Source: Hymenobacter sp. BT730
GTDB lineage: Bacteria; Bacteroidota; Bacteroidia; Cytophagales; Hymenobacteraceae
Direction of reading: 5' to 3'
Assembly (NCBI RefSeq): GCF_030542105.1
Contig: NZ_JAUOFB010000001.1
Coordinates: 620,001 to 684,000, forward strand
Length of the DNA stretch: 64,000 nucleotides
Positions 52,230 to 60,431 of this stretch are shown piece by piece; position 1 is the first letter of the stretch, and the number at the start of each line of letters is the position of its first letter. The position numbers and the translations under genes are program-made. The notes under the pieces are model-generated. The model was not told the origin of the DNA, did not search any database, and saw only the letters and a list, made by a program, of their open reading frames with translations.

Positions 52230-55200
52230 CTAGCTCTTCACCAGCTTCAGGTGTTGCTGGCGGCCATCCTGTCTTACCGTAATGATATAGGTGCCCGCAG
52301 GGCTTTTGCTGAGGCACTCATTCAGGCGCTGGTTAAGCCCCGAGGCGGTGCCCGAAGTTGCGGACAGCAGCACTTTCCCGTGCAGGGTAGTAATACTTAA
52401 CTCCAACTTCTGCCCCGTTAGGCCTTGTATCGTTACCTGCCCGGAAGTGGGGTTGGGGAATAGCTGTACGGGAACGGCGGGGGCAATGCCTGCCACGTAG
52501 GCCGTGGAGCTTACCTGGCTTTGGCCGTTGCTATCTACCTGCCGCAGCCGGTAGTAAGCCGCCTGCACCGCCCGCGCATCCCGGAAACGGTATTCGCGCC
52601 GCTGGGCCGAGTTGCCAGCCCCGGCTACCCGTCCTACGGCCTGGAACACGCGTCCGTCTTCAGACTTCTCCACCACAAAGTGGGCGTTATCCTTTTCCGT
52701 AGCCGTGGCCCAACTCACCAACACTGCGTCCTCCTGCCGTTGAGCGCCAAAGCTCACCAGCGAAACTGGCAGCACAGCGTCGGTAATGCCCACACTGAAC
52801 AGCGTGGTACCGGTTGGGGCCGTGGCAGTTGCGGAGTAAGGTGCCGTAACCGTCTGGCCCGTACCGGGCAAGTAAACCCAGTTTGTGCCATTGTAGCCGA
52901 AGAGGCGCATCCGGTCACGCTGGATGGCTACGTCACTGTTCTCATCCGCCACATTCCACTGCAGCGTTACGGTAGTCTGGGGGCTGCTACCCGAGGGCAC
53001 TACTTCCCAGCTACGATTCACAAACCGGCTGGCCTGATTATAGGTGCTGCCACTGGTACCGTTGGTCAATATGCCTTCAAACACGCGCACTTGCAGCACG
53101 GTATTCGTGCCCGCCGTGAGGGTGGCCGGCGTGTAGCTGTTGGGAGTGCCTACCGGGAATATGACCGGCGTACCGGCCACACTCTGTCGTAAGCGCCCGG
53201 CGGTAGCGGCTGTGGCACTGGTTACCAGGTAACGGCTGGCATTCGCTCCGCTGATGCTGCCACTACTACCAATGGTCAGGTCATGCAAGCCGAGGGTTAT
53301 CCGGCCGTTGCTAAGAGCCAGGGTACCGTTTACCGTAATAGGCGCGGCCAGGGTGAGGCCAGCCGCGTTGTTGAGTGTTAGGTTGGTGAAGGTGCTGGTG
53401 CCCGTGATGCTCTGAGCAGTGCTGCCTGCAAACTCCACAGTTCCGGTAGCGGCCAGGGTGCCTTGGTTTACCAGATTACCCGTGAGGCGCAGCGTAGCGC
53501 CGGCCGCTATTTCTACCGTGGCGCCGGGCGCTACGGTGAGGTTGCGGGCCGTGAGCGTGCCGGTGCTCAGGCTGGGAGCCAATGTGCTGCCCGCCGGCAC
53601 TAGTACGTCGGTGGTGGCGGAAGGGGCCACGCCGTTTTCCCAGTTGCGGCAGTCGGCAGGATCAGCGGAGTTGTTATTTCCCGTCCAGATGGCTACTTGG
53701 TTGGTGGGCGCAGTAGTAGTTCGGGTATTAACTACGGTGGGGGCCGTGTAGGTAGCTTTTACGTAGCAGCGCTGGCCGGCATAGGTGTTGCTAGTGTTGC
53801 GCACTTTCAAGGTCACCCAGCCCGTGGTGGTGGGCGTGTAGCTGCCCGTGGCGGAGGCTGTGCCGGCCGCTGAGCTGAGAAGGTTGCCACTTAAGTCATA
53901 CAAGCCTACGGTGAGGCTACGGGCATTGCCGGCTGCCTCGGGGTACAGCTCATAGCTGATAGGCTGCCCGGACTGCACGTAGATTTTGCCTACCAAGCGC
54001 GAATTGGTCGAGAAGTCAGGCAGGCGGCCTCCTTGCCCCAGGCTGCTGCAGTTCAGGTCGCCCAAGTCATCGGCCATTTCCCACTCCTGCGTGGTAGCCG
54101 TGGTGCGCGGTGGCTGGTACGCATCGGCATCCTGCCCTACTGGGGCCCACACGGAGTAGCCGCGGCGCCCCTGGGCTGCCGTGCCGTTACAAGGTGGAGT
54201 GTTGATATTTACCCGCTTATCACCGGCCACCGTTTTAGTATCGTTGCCGTTGGCACCGGAGTAGTCCTTCAGGACCGTGCCAGGGGCAAAGTCAGAATCC
54301 ACCCAGGTGTTCTGCCAACTGTCCCAGCTGTCATTAATGCCAATGATGGCCCGCGCGCTTCGCTCGATGATGAGGTGGTCCTGTCCATAGTTTCGCACTT
54401 TGTAGGCGCCGCTTTTGAAATCCAGATTCTGGTGACACCAGATTAGGTTCTCCAGGTCGGAGCGAGTGGGCAGGTCGGTGGTGTTGCTGGGGGCGTGGGC
54501 AAAGCGCTTGTTGGTGTTGCCAATGTTGAACAGATCTTCAAAGAAAATCTGCGGGGCCCCATCCACAGCCAGCGCAATGGCATAAGCCGCCGAAAGACGC
54601 CCGTCGAATGGGTCAATGTGCGCGGCTAGCTCGGAGCCGGTATTCCAGCCCGTGTAGTTGCCGGTGCTGCTGAGCTGGGGCCGGAAGGTGTCGTGGTTAT
54701 TGACGAAGGGCACTGTGCGGTGCACGTAAGTATTAGAGCCGGCATAGTAGGCTACGCGGCGGTCCTGCTGCGTGCCTGGTATCTGGCTGAGGTCGTAGCC
54801 CCCATTGCCGCTGACCATGCCGTAAATAGCGCCCCGCAAACCGAAGTCGAAGGTGCCCATCAGGAACTCCTGGCCGCCATTCTGGCTCTTCACGTTATCG
54901 GTATAGCTATCCAGCTCACTTTTACCGCCTACGTACTCGCCCACGTTAAACATGGCCTCACCGCCGTTGGCCCAGCCGGACAGGTATTTCAGATTATAGC
55001 TCAGGTCCTGCTGAGTATTGTAGCTAAAGTGCTTTACTGCATCCCAGCGAAAACCATCCACCCCGGTTTGCTTCTTCATCCACACCGACCAGTTCCGGGC
55101 CTGGTTCTGACTGTAGCCCTGAGTTTGCGTTGGGTTATAAGCGTTAGGGAAAAGAGCCAGGTACTGCGTGCTCACGCCGCCATACCCATCGGAGCCGCCG

Positions 55201-55877
55201 TCGTTCCCAAAGCAGAAGTCGGGACCAAAGTATGCGGCTGCCTGGTCGCCGTCGGTGGTGTTATGGCCCAGATGGGGGTGAAAGTTGGGGTAGTTTTTGG
55301 GCCAGCGGCCTTGGCGGGCGGCATAGGCGGTGCCGGTATCGTCTTTCTCCGGTAGCGGCGTGCCAAAGCAGCTATAACGGAAGGTTTTGTAACCGCTGTT
55401 GGTCCGCATGGAGAAGCCCGTTTCCGGATCCTGGCCCCCGGAGCCATCAGCAGTGCCGGCACCGTCCGTATGGTTAAGCACCATGTCCTGAATTACCTCA
55501 ATGCCGTTGGCGTGTAGCACAGCCACCATGCGCAGGAACTCATCCTTCGAGCCAAAGCGGCTGCGTACGTCTCCCTTCTGGTATTTATCCCCCAGGTCAT
55601 AGGGGTCAAAGGGAGAGTAGCCCACATCGTTGGTGGCGTTTTTGTTTTTGGGCGTGGGCGGAATCCAGACGGCATCAATACCCATCTGCTTGAGGCGAGG
55701 CGCCATTTCCGTCAGATAATCAGCCCACTTAAAGCGGTAATTATCATTGTAGTAGTCCCACCAGAAGGCTTGCAGCACTACTTTCTTAACAGTGGTTTGG
55801 GCCGTGGCCGGCAGCCCGGTAAGCAATAGCAGCCATAGGCCCAGCAGGCCAGATGCGTAACGTTTTAGCATGCGCAA
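52230..55877 (-). CDS. Multidomain T9SS-exported alpha-amylase (GH13)
   Basis: 1215 residues. Signal peptide (1-26); GH13 barrel (about 30-480) with QDMVLNH, GFRWDAVKH (nucleophile Asp279), FNVGEYVGG (acid/base Glu314) and FVNNHDTFR (Asp396); small all-beta domain (to about 590); a beta-sandwich module with LYDLSGNLL (about 640-740); a Gly/Thr/Ala-rich repeat region from IWTGNNNSADPADCRNW with passenger-like strands (about 760-900); SWEVVP and VEKSEDGRVFQAVGR modules; and a T9SS sorting domain from LFPNPTSGQVTIQG to the end. It hydrolyses alpha-1,4-glucans outside the cell. Monocistronic. Confidence 0.94.
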   Translation of the reverse strand: MRMLKRYASGLLGLWLLLLTGLPATAQTTVKKVVLQAFWWDYYNDNYRFKWADYLTEMAPRLKQMGIDAVWIPPTPKNKNATNDVGYSPFDPYDLGDKYQKGDVRSRFGSKDEFLRMVAVLHANGIEVIQDMVLNHTDGAGTADGSGGQDPETGFSMRTNSGYKTFRYSCFGTPLPEKDDTGTAYAARQGRWPKNYPNFHPHLGHNTTDGDQAAAYFGPDFCFGNDGGSDGYGGVSTQYLALFPNAYNPTQTQGYSQNQARNWSVWMKKQTGVDGFRWDAVKHFSYNTQQDLSYNLKYLSGWANGGEAMFNVGEYVGGKSELDSYTDNVKSQNGGQEFLMGTFDFGLRGAIYGMVSGNGGYDLSQIPGTQQDRRVAYYAGSNTYVHRTVPFVNNHDTFRPQLSSTGNYTGWNTGSELAAHIDPFDGRLSAAYAIALAVDGAPQIFFEDLFNIGNTNKRFAHAPSNTTDLPTRSDLENLIWCHQNLDFKSGAYKVRNYGQDHLIIERSARAIIGINDSWDSWQNTWVDSDFAPGTVLKDYSGANGNDTKTVAGDKRVNINTPPCNGTAAQGRRGYSVWAPVGQDADAYQPPRTTATTQEWEMADDLGDLNCSSLGQGGRLPDFSTNSRLVGKIYVQSGQPISYELYPEAAGNARSLTVGLYDLSGNLLSSAAGTASATGSYTPTTTGWVTLKVRNTSNTYAGQRCYVKATYTAPTVVNTRTTTAPTNQVAIWTGNNNSADPADCRNWENGVAPSATTDVLVPAGSTLAPSLSTGTLTARNLTVAPGATVEIAAGATLRLTGNLVNQGTLAATGTVEFAGSTAQSITGTSTFTNLTLNNAAGLTLAAPITVNGTLALSNGRITLGLHDLTIGSSGSISGANASRYLVTSATAATAGRLRQSVAGTPVIFPVGTPNSYTPATLTAGTNTVLQVRVFEGILTNGTSGSTYNQASRFVNRSWEVVPSGSSPQTTVTLQWNVADENSDVAIQRDRMRLFGYNGTNWVYLPGTGQTVTAPYSATATAPTGTTLFSVGITDAVLPVSLVSFGAQRQEDAVLVSWATATEKDNAHFVVEKSEDGRVFQAVGRVAGAGNSAQRREYRFRDARAVQAAYYRLRQVDSNGQSQVSSTAYVAGIAPAVPVQLFPNPTSGQVTIQGLTGQKLELSITTLHGKVLLSATSGTASGLNQRLNECLSKSPAGTYIITVRQDGRQQHLKLVKS

Positions 55878-56487
55878 TAAGGGAATAGGTAGAAATCAGT
55901 AGACGATTGACGGTAAATTTAGCGTCTTGTCTCTGAAAAAAGTTCAATTATTATTCTTGTCTTTCTTTTCTATAGCCTAGCAAATTTTCGCTGAAAAAAG
56001 GCTTGGCGCTGAGATAATAATGTTTATCATTTTGTGTGCTACGCTTTGCTGAATAGTACTGCTGCAGAAAATGCTATTACAGAAGGCGCGCAGCATTTTG
56101 GGTGTAGCCGGCGAAAATTTGCTTTCTCCTGGCGTAGTCTTAGTAAGCCAATATGAACAACCAAATTTTGCACATCACCTTGGGCTATATATTCCAGAAC
56201 CATCGATGCTTCACTCTAGTACCTCTGCCTTATACCCTCTGTAAAAATATAGATCAAATTTCGCAGCCAGTTTCGGGAAATACAGCAGCGGCTGGAATGC
56301 AAAGAAGCCCACCGGATACGGCGGGCTTCATTTATAGGAGCGTAGCCTCCTGATAATGGAGGTTGCACTTCACATCACCTGGTGAAATGCCAGCGGTGTG
56401 GCGCTAGTGCGCTGCTTGAAGGCAGGAGCGTATTGCTACAGGGGATTTGGCGAGTGTTGTCCCGTGAGGTGCACCGCTGAAAAAAGA
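55878..56487. other. Gene-free region with nested inverted repeats
   Basis: About 610 bases between the amylase start and the tRNA terminator. The first 280 bases are AT-rich and must hold the amylase promoter; a TAAATTTA on the minus strand (around 55912) is one base off the -7 box. There are inverted repeats at 55979/56111 and 56068/56092, and a terminator-like hairpin at 56303-56330 (GAAGCCCACCG / CGGCGGGCTTC with one mismatch, then TTTAT). The only open frame (56153-56353) crosses that hairpin and shows no family likeness. Confidence 0.55.
55979..56123. repeat. Inverted repeat pair with inner hairpins
   Basis: AGCAAATTTTCGC (55979-55991) and its exact complement GCGAAAATTTGCT (56111-56123), 119 bases apart. 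Inside lies a second pair, AAAATGCT (56068-56075) and AGCATTTT (56092-56099). The layout resembles a small non-autonomous element or a structured RNA; no target-site duplication was identified. Confidence 0.5.
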
Positions 56488-56528
56488 AAGCCCGGTAACA
56501 AACTGGAGTACAGTCTATTACCGGGCTT
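56480..56528 (-). terminator. Terminator of tRNA-Asn
   Basis: An 11-bp stem AAGCCCGGTAA / TTACCGGGCTT (56488-56498 and 56518-56528), followed on the minus strand by CTTTCTTTTTTC. Three bases past the tRNA CCA end. Confidence 0.88.
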
Positions 56529-56530
56529 CG

Positions 56531-56607
56531 TGGCGCTCCCTCCTGGGCTCGAACCAGGGACCCTCTGATTAACAGTCAGATGCTCTAACCGGCTGAGCTA
56601 AGGAAGC
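56531..56607 (-). tRNA. tRNA-Asn (anticodon GTT)
   Basis: A 77-base cloverleaf including an encoded CCA. Acceptor stem GCTTCCT/AGGGAGC (one G-U), D arm GCTCAGCCGGTTAGAGC, anticodon stem TCTGA/TCAGA around CTGTTAA (anticodon GTT), T arm CCTGGTTCGAGCCCAGG, discriminator G, then CCA. Confidence 0.96.
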
Positions 56608-56703
56608 GGTTATGGCGACGATTATCTATCGTTGCGGGTGCAATATTAGGGCAGAATGCAGGTTTCTGCAAGCATTCCGGTGAAAAATATTTTGAAAACC
56701 TGC

Positions 56704-57150
56704 CTAATTCGTGATTGTCAGCAGATTGCCGGATAAGGCAGTGTTGTATTGCCGCAAGGGACGGGCACCGGGGCCGGCCTGCAACTGGCCATCGAGCCCA
56801 AACTGGGAGCCGCAGCACTTATCCACCAGAAACAGGCGGGAAGAATCTATTTCCACCAGCGCACAGGTATCATAGGGGCGATAGGGGCAGTTGCGCTCAA
56901 ATGCGAGGTAGGTGCTGGCATTCTGCCGCACAATAATCAGGCCCCGCACACCCCCGGCGTGTTCTATGGCTCCCCGGTCAAAGCGGAGCTGCTGGTATTC
57001 CTGGTTGGTTAGGTTAATGACTTCATTGACTACTGCCAGCGGAATCTGGGGCTCGGCTTCAGACCCATTGGAGCCGCAGGCGGCCAGCAGGAGAGCCGCA
57101 CTCAGCAGCACCCCTTGGCGTATCCGACAACGAAAATCAGGAGTAATCAT
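56704..57150 (-). CDS. Rieske-like lipoprotein lacking most cluster ligands
   Basis: 148 residues. A lipoprotein signal (GVLLSAALLLAAC) is followed by a domain of about 110 residues that aligns by eye with Rieske ferredoxin folds: box I NCPYRPYDTC (88-96) and box II DKCCGSQFGLDG (110-121; compare CPCHGSxF), then GPGARPLRQY and a last strand GNLLTITN. The second-box GSQF and the two disulfide Cys (96 and 112) survive, but three of four cluster ligands are replaced (Tyr90, Asp110, Cys113). The ATG at 57150 overlaps the upstream dehydrogenase gene by 14 bases, suggesting coupling. Confidence 0.72.
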   Translation of the reverse strand: MITPDFRCRIRQGVLLSAALLLAACGSNGSEAEPQIPLAVVNEVINLTNQEYQQLRFDRGAIEHAGGVRGLIIVRQNASTYLAFERNCPYRPYDTCALVEIDSSRLFLVDKCCGSQFGLDGQLQAGPGARPLRQYNTALSGNLLTITN

Positions 57151-58021
57151 AAAATCCTCGGCCGGTTTTGCGGCCGTGCTGGCCAGCATCTACTTTCTGC
57201 TGCTGAATACGGCTGGGGCGGAATTTAGGATCAAAGTGGAAGGCTTCATACATGGCGGAGGTAACGGAGAAGTTGGTGTCCACGCCAATTAAATCCATCA
57301 GGCGGAAGGGGCCCATGCGGAAGCCGGCGGCTTCCAGAAGCTCATCTACTACCTCAAAAGATGCTACTTGCTCTTCCACAATCTTGAGGCCTTCTACATA
57401 ATAATGTCGGGCCACCCGGTTTACAATGAAGCCGGGGGCATCAGCCGCCCGCACGGGCTTTTTCCCCAGCTTTTCTGCCAGCGCATACACAGCATCGGCT
57501 ACGGCCGGGGCCGTAGCTACTCCCCGGATAACCTCTACTAGCGGCATGAGTGGGGCCGGATTAAAAAAGTGCATGCCTACTACCCGCTCGGGATGCTGAA
57601 TGGGCGCCGCCAGCCGCGTAATGGGCAACGAGGAGGTATTAGAAGCCAGAATAGTGGTAGACAAGTTCACGGCCGCCAACTCCTGAAAAAGCTGGTGCTT
57701 GATGCTGAGCTTTTCCACCACGGCTTCGATAATCAGGTCGGCCTGTACGGTGGAAAGGTCGGTGGTGGGGCGCAGGCGGGCCAGCGCAGCTTCCTGCTCG
57801 GCAGCAGTCAACTTGCCTTTTTCTACCAGCTTGTTCAGACCGGCCGCAATACTCTGCTGAGCCTTGGTCAGGACGGCTTCGCTGATATCAAACAGCACCG
57901 TAGGAAAACCGTGCAGCACGCATACCTGCGCAATACCCAGCCCCATGGTGCCGGCCCCTACAATAGCTATAGTGTTGATAGCGGGTGGCTGATGGGTAGT
58001 GGGGGGAGAGGGAGCAGACAT
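57137..58021 (-). CDS. 3-hydroxyacyl-CoA (3-hydroxybutyryl-CoA) dehydrogenase
   Basis: 294 residues. NAD-binding IAIVGAGTMGLGIAQVCVLHG, then EAVVEKLSIKHQLF, SNTSSLPITRLA, VGMHFFNPAPLMPLVEVI (catalytic His) and PGFIVNRVARHYYVEGLK. A single-domain PaaH/Hbd enzyme oxidising 3-hydroxyacyl-CoA in fatty acid or phenylacetate breakdown, or the reverse in butyrate and PHB routes. The ATG at 58021 precedes a short Pro/Ser tail and then the fold; the frame upstream of it is not conserved. 55 bases after pheS on the same strand. Confidence 0.93.
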   Translation of the reverse strand: MSAPSPPTTHQPPAINTIAIVGAGTMGLGIAQVCVLHGFPTVLFDISEAVLTKAQQSIAAGLNKLVEKGKLTAAEQEAALARLRPTTDLSTVQADLIIEAVVEKLSIKHQLFQELAAVNLSTTILASNTSSLPITRLAAPIQHPERVVGMHFFNPAPLMPLVEVIRGVATAPAVADAVYALAEKLGKKPVRAADAPGFIVNRVARHYYVEGLKIVEEQVASFEVVDELLEAAGFRMGPFRLMDLIGVDTNFSVTSAMYEAFHFDPKFRPSRIQQQKVDAGQHGRKTGRGFYDYS

Positions 58022-58076
58022 GAAAAGCAACGTTTTTTCAGAAGAACAACAAACAATCAACTCCCAACCCTCCGGC

Positions 58077-59114
58077 TTATTGCACGCCTTCGAACTGGCG
58101 CAGGAAGCGCATATCGTTTTCCGTGAACAGGCGCAGGTCCTTAATCTGGTATTTGAGCATGGCAATGCGCTCAATGCCCATGCCCCAAGCATAACCCGAA
58201 TACCGCTCCGGGTCGATGCCCGATTGCTCCAGCACGGCAGGGTCTACCATGCCGCAACCCCCAATTTCTACCCAGCCCGTTTGCTTGCAGATGTTGCAAC
58301 CCTTGCCTTTGCAAATCAGGCAGGTGATGTCAATTTCGGCGCTGGGCTCAGTGAAAGGGAAGAAGGAGGGGCGGAAGCGCACCTGCACATCCTCTCCGAA
58401 CAGCTCCTGCACAAAATAATACACCGTCTGCTTGAGGTCAGCGAAGCTTACGTTTTCATCCACAAACAGTGCTTCCACCTGATGGAACATCATGTGGGCG
58501 CGGGCCGATATGGCTTCATTGCGGTAAACGCGGCCGGGCATAATGCTGCGAATGGGCGGCTTTTGGGCTTTCATTACGCGCACCTGAACCGGGCTGGTGT
58601 GCGTACGCAGCACCCATTCCTGCTCCCCGGGCGTGCGGTGCACAAAGAACGTATCCTGCATATCCCGGGCCGGGTGGTTTTCCGGGAAGTTGAGGGCCGT
58701 GAAGTTGTGCCAGTCGTCCTCAATTTCCGGCCCCTCGGCCACGTTAAAGCCAATACGAGCCAGAATGCGCGTAATTTCTTCGCGCACCAGGCTCAGGGGG
58801 TGGCGGGTGCCCAAGGCGTTAGGCACTGTGGGCAGCGTGTAGTCGAAGGTAGGGTCGGCGGGGGCGTTGCTGGTAGCCGCCTCCAGTTCCTGCTGGCGCT
58901 CGTCGAAGCGGGATTGGGCCAGTTGCTTCAGTTGGTTAAGCTGCTGGCCTACAGCGCGACGGTCTTCCTGAGGTACAGTTTTGAGCTGATCAAATAAATC
59001 AGCCAGCTGGCCTTTACGACCCGTGAAGGCAATACGGAACTGCTCCAGCTGTTCCGGGGTTGTAAGGTCGTAGGTTTCAATGGCGGTCTGCAGCCGCGTG
59101 ATGTTCTCCTGCAT
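58077..59114 (-). CDS. pheS: Phenylalanine--tRNA ligase alpha subunit
   Basis: 345 residues. N-terminal coiled coil (QENITRLQTAIETYDL to about 85), then the class II catalytic core with THTSPVQVRVM (motif 2), GRVYRNEAISARAHMMFHQVE, FRPSFFPFTEPSAEIDI and GYAWGMGIERIAML (motif 3). The CLICKGKGCNICKQTGW insert with four Cys is typical of bacterial PheS. It charges tRNA-Phe together with PheT, which is not in the window. The ATG at 59114 is supported by a perfect -7 box 7 bases before it. Confidence 0.96.
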   Translation of the reverse strand: MQENITRLQTAIETYDLTTPEQLEQFRIAFTGRKGQLADLFDQLKTVPQEDRRAVGQQLNQLKQLAQSRFDERQQELEAATSNAPADPTFDYTLPTVPNALGTRHPLSLVREEITRILARIGFNVAEGPEIEDDWHNFTALNFPENHPARDMQDTFFVHRTPGEQEWVLRTHTSPVQVRVMKAQKPPIRSIMPGRVYRNEAISARAHMMFHQVEALFVDENVSFADLKQTVYYFVQELFGEDVQVRFRPSFFPFTEPSAEIDITCLICKGKGCNICKQTGWVEIGGCGMVDPAVLEQSGIDPERYSGYAWGMGIERIAMLKYQIKDLRLFTENDMRFLRQFEGVQ

Positions 59115-59121
59115 AGTCTTA

Positions 59122-59129
59122 CAAAGGTA
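59122..59129 (-). promoter_or_regulatory. -7 promoter box of pheS (predicted leaderless)
   Basis: Perfect TACCTTTG on the minus strand with 7 bases between the box and the pheS ATG; transcription would start at or next to the ATG. Confidence 0.65.
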
Positions 59130-59332
59130 CACGCTCCCTGCAAACCGCCGGTACTCCCTTTTAGATAGCCATTCTGTGCGCAAAAGCGTATGGTAAGATT
59201 TCAAGTGAGTAGTATATTGGTATTAAATAAATAAAATATATAACTTATAGGATAAATAATTACTCTTTTTTCCGTAGTATACTTTTCTGCTTTTTACCCC
59301 CCGACTCTCTCACTCAGAACCTCATACTTGCC

Positions 59333-59866
59333 ATGCAAAAATCTGTTTTTTTCTGGCTACTGGCGGCCGCTTCAGCAAGCAGCACCGTAGCCCTGGCCCA
59401 GCAACCCGCTACGCCCGCTCCAGCTACTACCACGCCGGCTCCCACTACCCAACCTGCTGATGGCTTTGGCGCCAGCACTTCCACCACCAGTGATATTGAT
59501 GGTATGCAGATTGCACCGGGTTTCACGGCTGCGCCCGCTGCCCGTGTAACTACTGACTACCGTGGGCGTCCGATTCCCAAGTATGTACGGCGTAAAGTAG
59601 CCGAGCCTTGGGGTGTACCCGCTCCGGCTGCCCCAGCACCGGAGGCTGCACCCGCTACGGCCACGGATGCCAATTCGCAAGCCGGTGATGCCTTGGGTGG
59701 CCAAAGCGTAGAAGCCACGGCACCCGCTGTAAAAACTATGGCGCCTACCAGCACCTCCACAACCGCCAAAAAGCCCGCCACAACTCCCGCCAAAGCTCCT
59801 GTTAAAAAAGCCCCCGCGCCTGCCAAGAAAAAGACCACTTCGGGCTGGGATTCCGGCGGATGGTAA
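59333..59866 (+). CDS. Secreted Ala/Pro/Thr-rich protein with TTDYxGRP motif
   Basis: 177 residues. Signal peptide (FFWLLAAASASSTVALA-QQ), a low-complexity Pro/Ala/Thr stretch, a short conserved-looking core MQIAPGF (58-64) and TTDYRGRPIPKYVRRK (73-88), another Ala/Pro region and a Lys-rich tail (KKAPAPAKKKTTSGWDSGGW). The core is shared, with identical spacing, by the next gene on the same strand, so the two are paralogues. No known family. Probably periplasmic or surface-bound; the basic tail could bind nucleic acid or an acidic polymer. The upstream 130 bases are very AT-rich. Confidence 0.72.
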   Translation: MQKSVFFWLLAAASASSTVALAQQPATPAPATTTPAPTTQPADGFGASTSTTSDIDGMQIAPGFTAAPAARVTTDYRGRPIPKYVRRKVAEPWGVPAPAAPAPEAAPATATDANSQAGDALGGQSVEATAPAVKTMAPTSTSTTAKKPATTPAKAPVKKAPAPAKKKTTSGWDSGGW

Positions 59867-59885
59867 ACATTAAAAATCTTTTATA

Positions 59886-59919
59886 AAGAATGCCCAAATC
59901 TTATGGTTTGGGCATTCTT
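59886..59919 (+). terminator. Terminator hairpin after 59333-59866
   Basis: A perfect 13-bp stem (AAGAATGCCCAAA / TTTGGGCATTCTT) with an 8-nt loop, 20 bases after the stop. Confidence 0.82.
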
Positions 59920-60039
59920 GTTTATGGACTATTGGCTTATTATTTGCTGATATTTTTAATATAAAATCTTGCTTGAATACATATAAGGGTTGTTGCCGCT
60001 TACCTCAGCTTATATATTTCACTTATAACCTGCACGCAG

Positions 60040-60408
60040 ATGAAATATAACACCCTACTATTCCTGGCAGCACTTATGTTGCTGAGTACACAGCCTGGGC
60101 TGGCCCAAACCAAAAAGGCCACCAAGGCTGCTTATCATCGTACCGCCAGCCAGCGCGCTAAACCCAGGGCCGGCGCGTATTCCCGCTACGATGCATCTAA
60201 ACGACGCGGAGAAGAACATCTGCAGCTAGCTCCGGGCATGCGGCTGAATATGCCCAGCCCGCCCACCACCGATTATATGGGGCGGCCCTTAAAAAAGAAG
60301 CCGGCCAAACCAGTTTCCGGCGCTTCCAGCCTGTCCTCCAAAGCGGCTACGCCGTCGGCCACCAAGCGCCCGGCCACTACACCCCGTAAAGCTCCCAGAA
60401 AGCGCTAA
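60040..60408 (+). CDS. Secreted basic protein with TTDYxGRP motif (paralogue)
   Basis: 122 residues. Signal peptide (YNTLLFLAALMLLSTQPGLA-QT), a basic stretch (HRTASQRAKPRAGAYSRYDASKRR), the core LQLAPGM (61-67) and TTDYMGRPLKKKP (76-88), then a Ser/Ala/Lys/Arg-rich tail ending RKAPRKR. Spacing from the APG motif to TTDYxGRP equals that in the upstream paralogue. Strongly basic overall. Separated from that paralogue by a terminator and an AT-rich 120-base gap, so it has its own promoter. No known family. Confidence 0.7.
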   Translation: MKYNTLLFLAALMLLSTQPGLAQTKKATKAAYHRTASQRAKPRAGAYSRYDASKRRGEEHLQLAPGMRLNMPSPPTTDYMGRPLKKKPAKPVSGASSLSSKAATPSATKRPATTPRKAPRKR

Positions 60409-60431
60409 GCTCTGCCTTTTCTTTCCGGATG

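Noticed and set aside
56153..56353. 66-codon plus-strand reading frame in the amylase-tRNA gap
   Set aside because: It reads through a terminator-like hairpin and has no signal, domain or plausible promoter.
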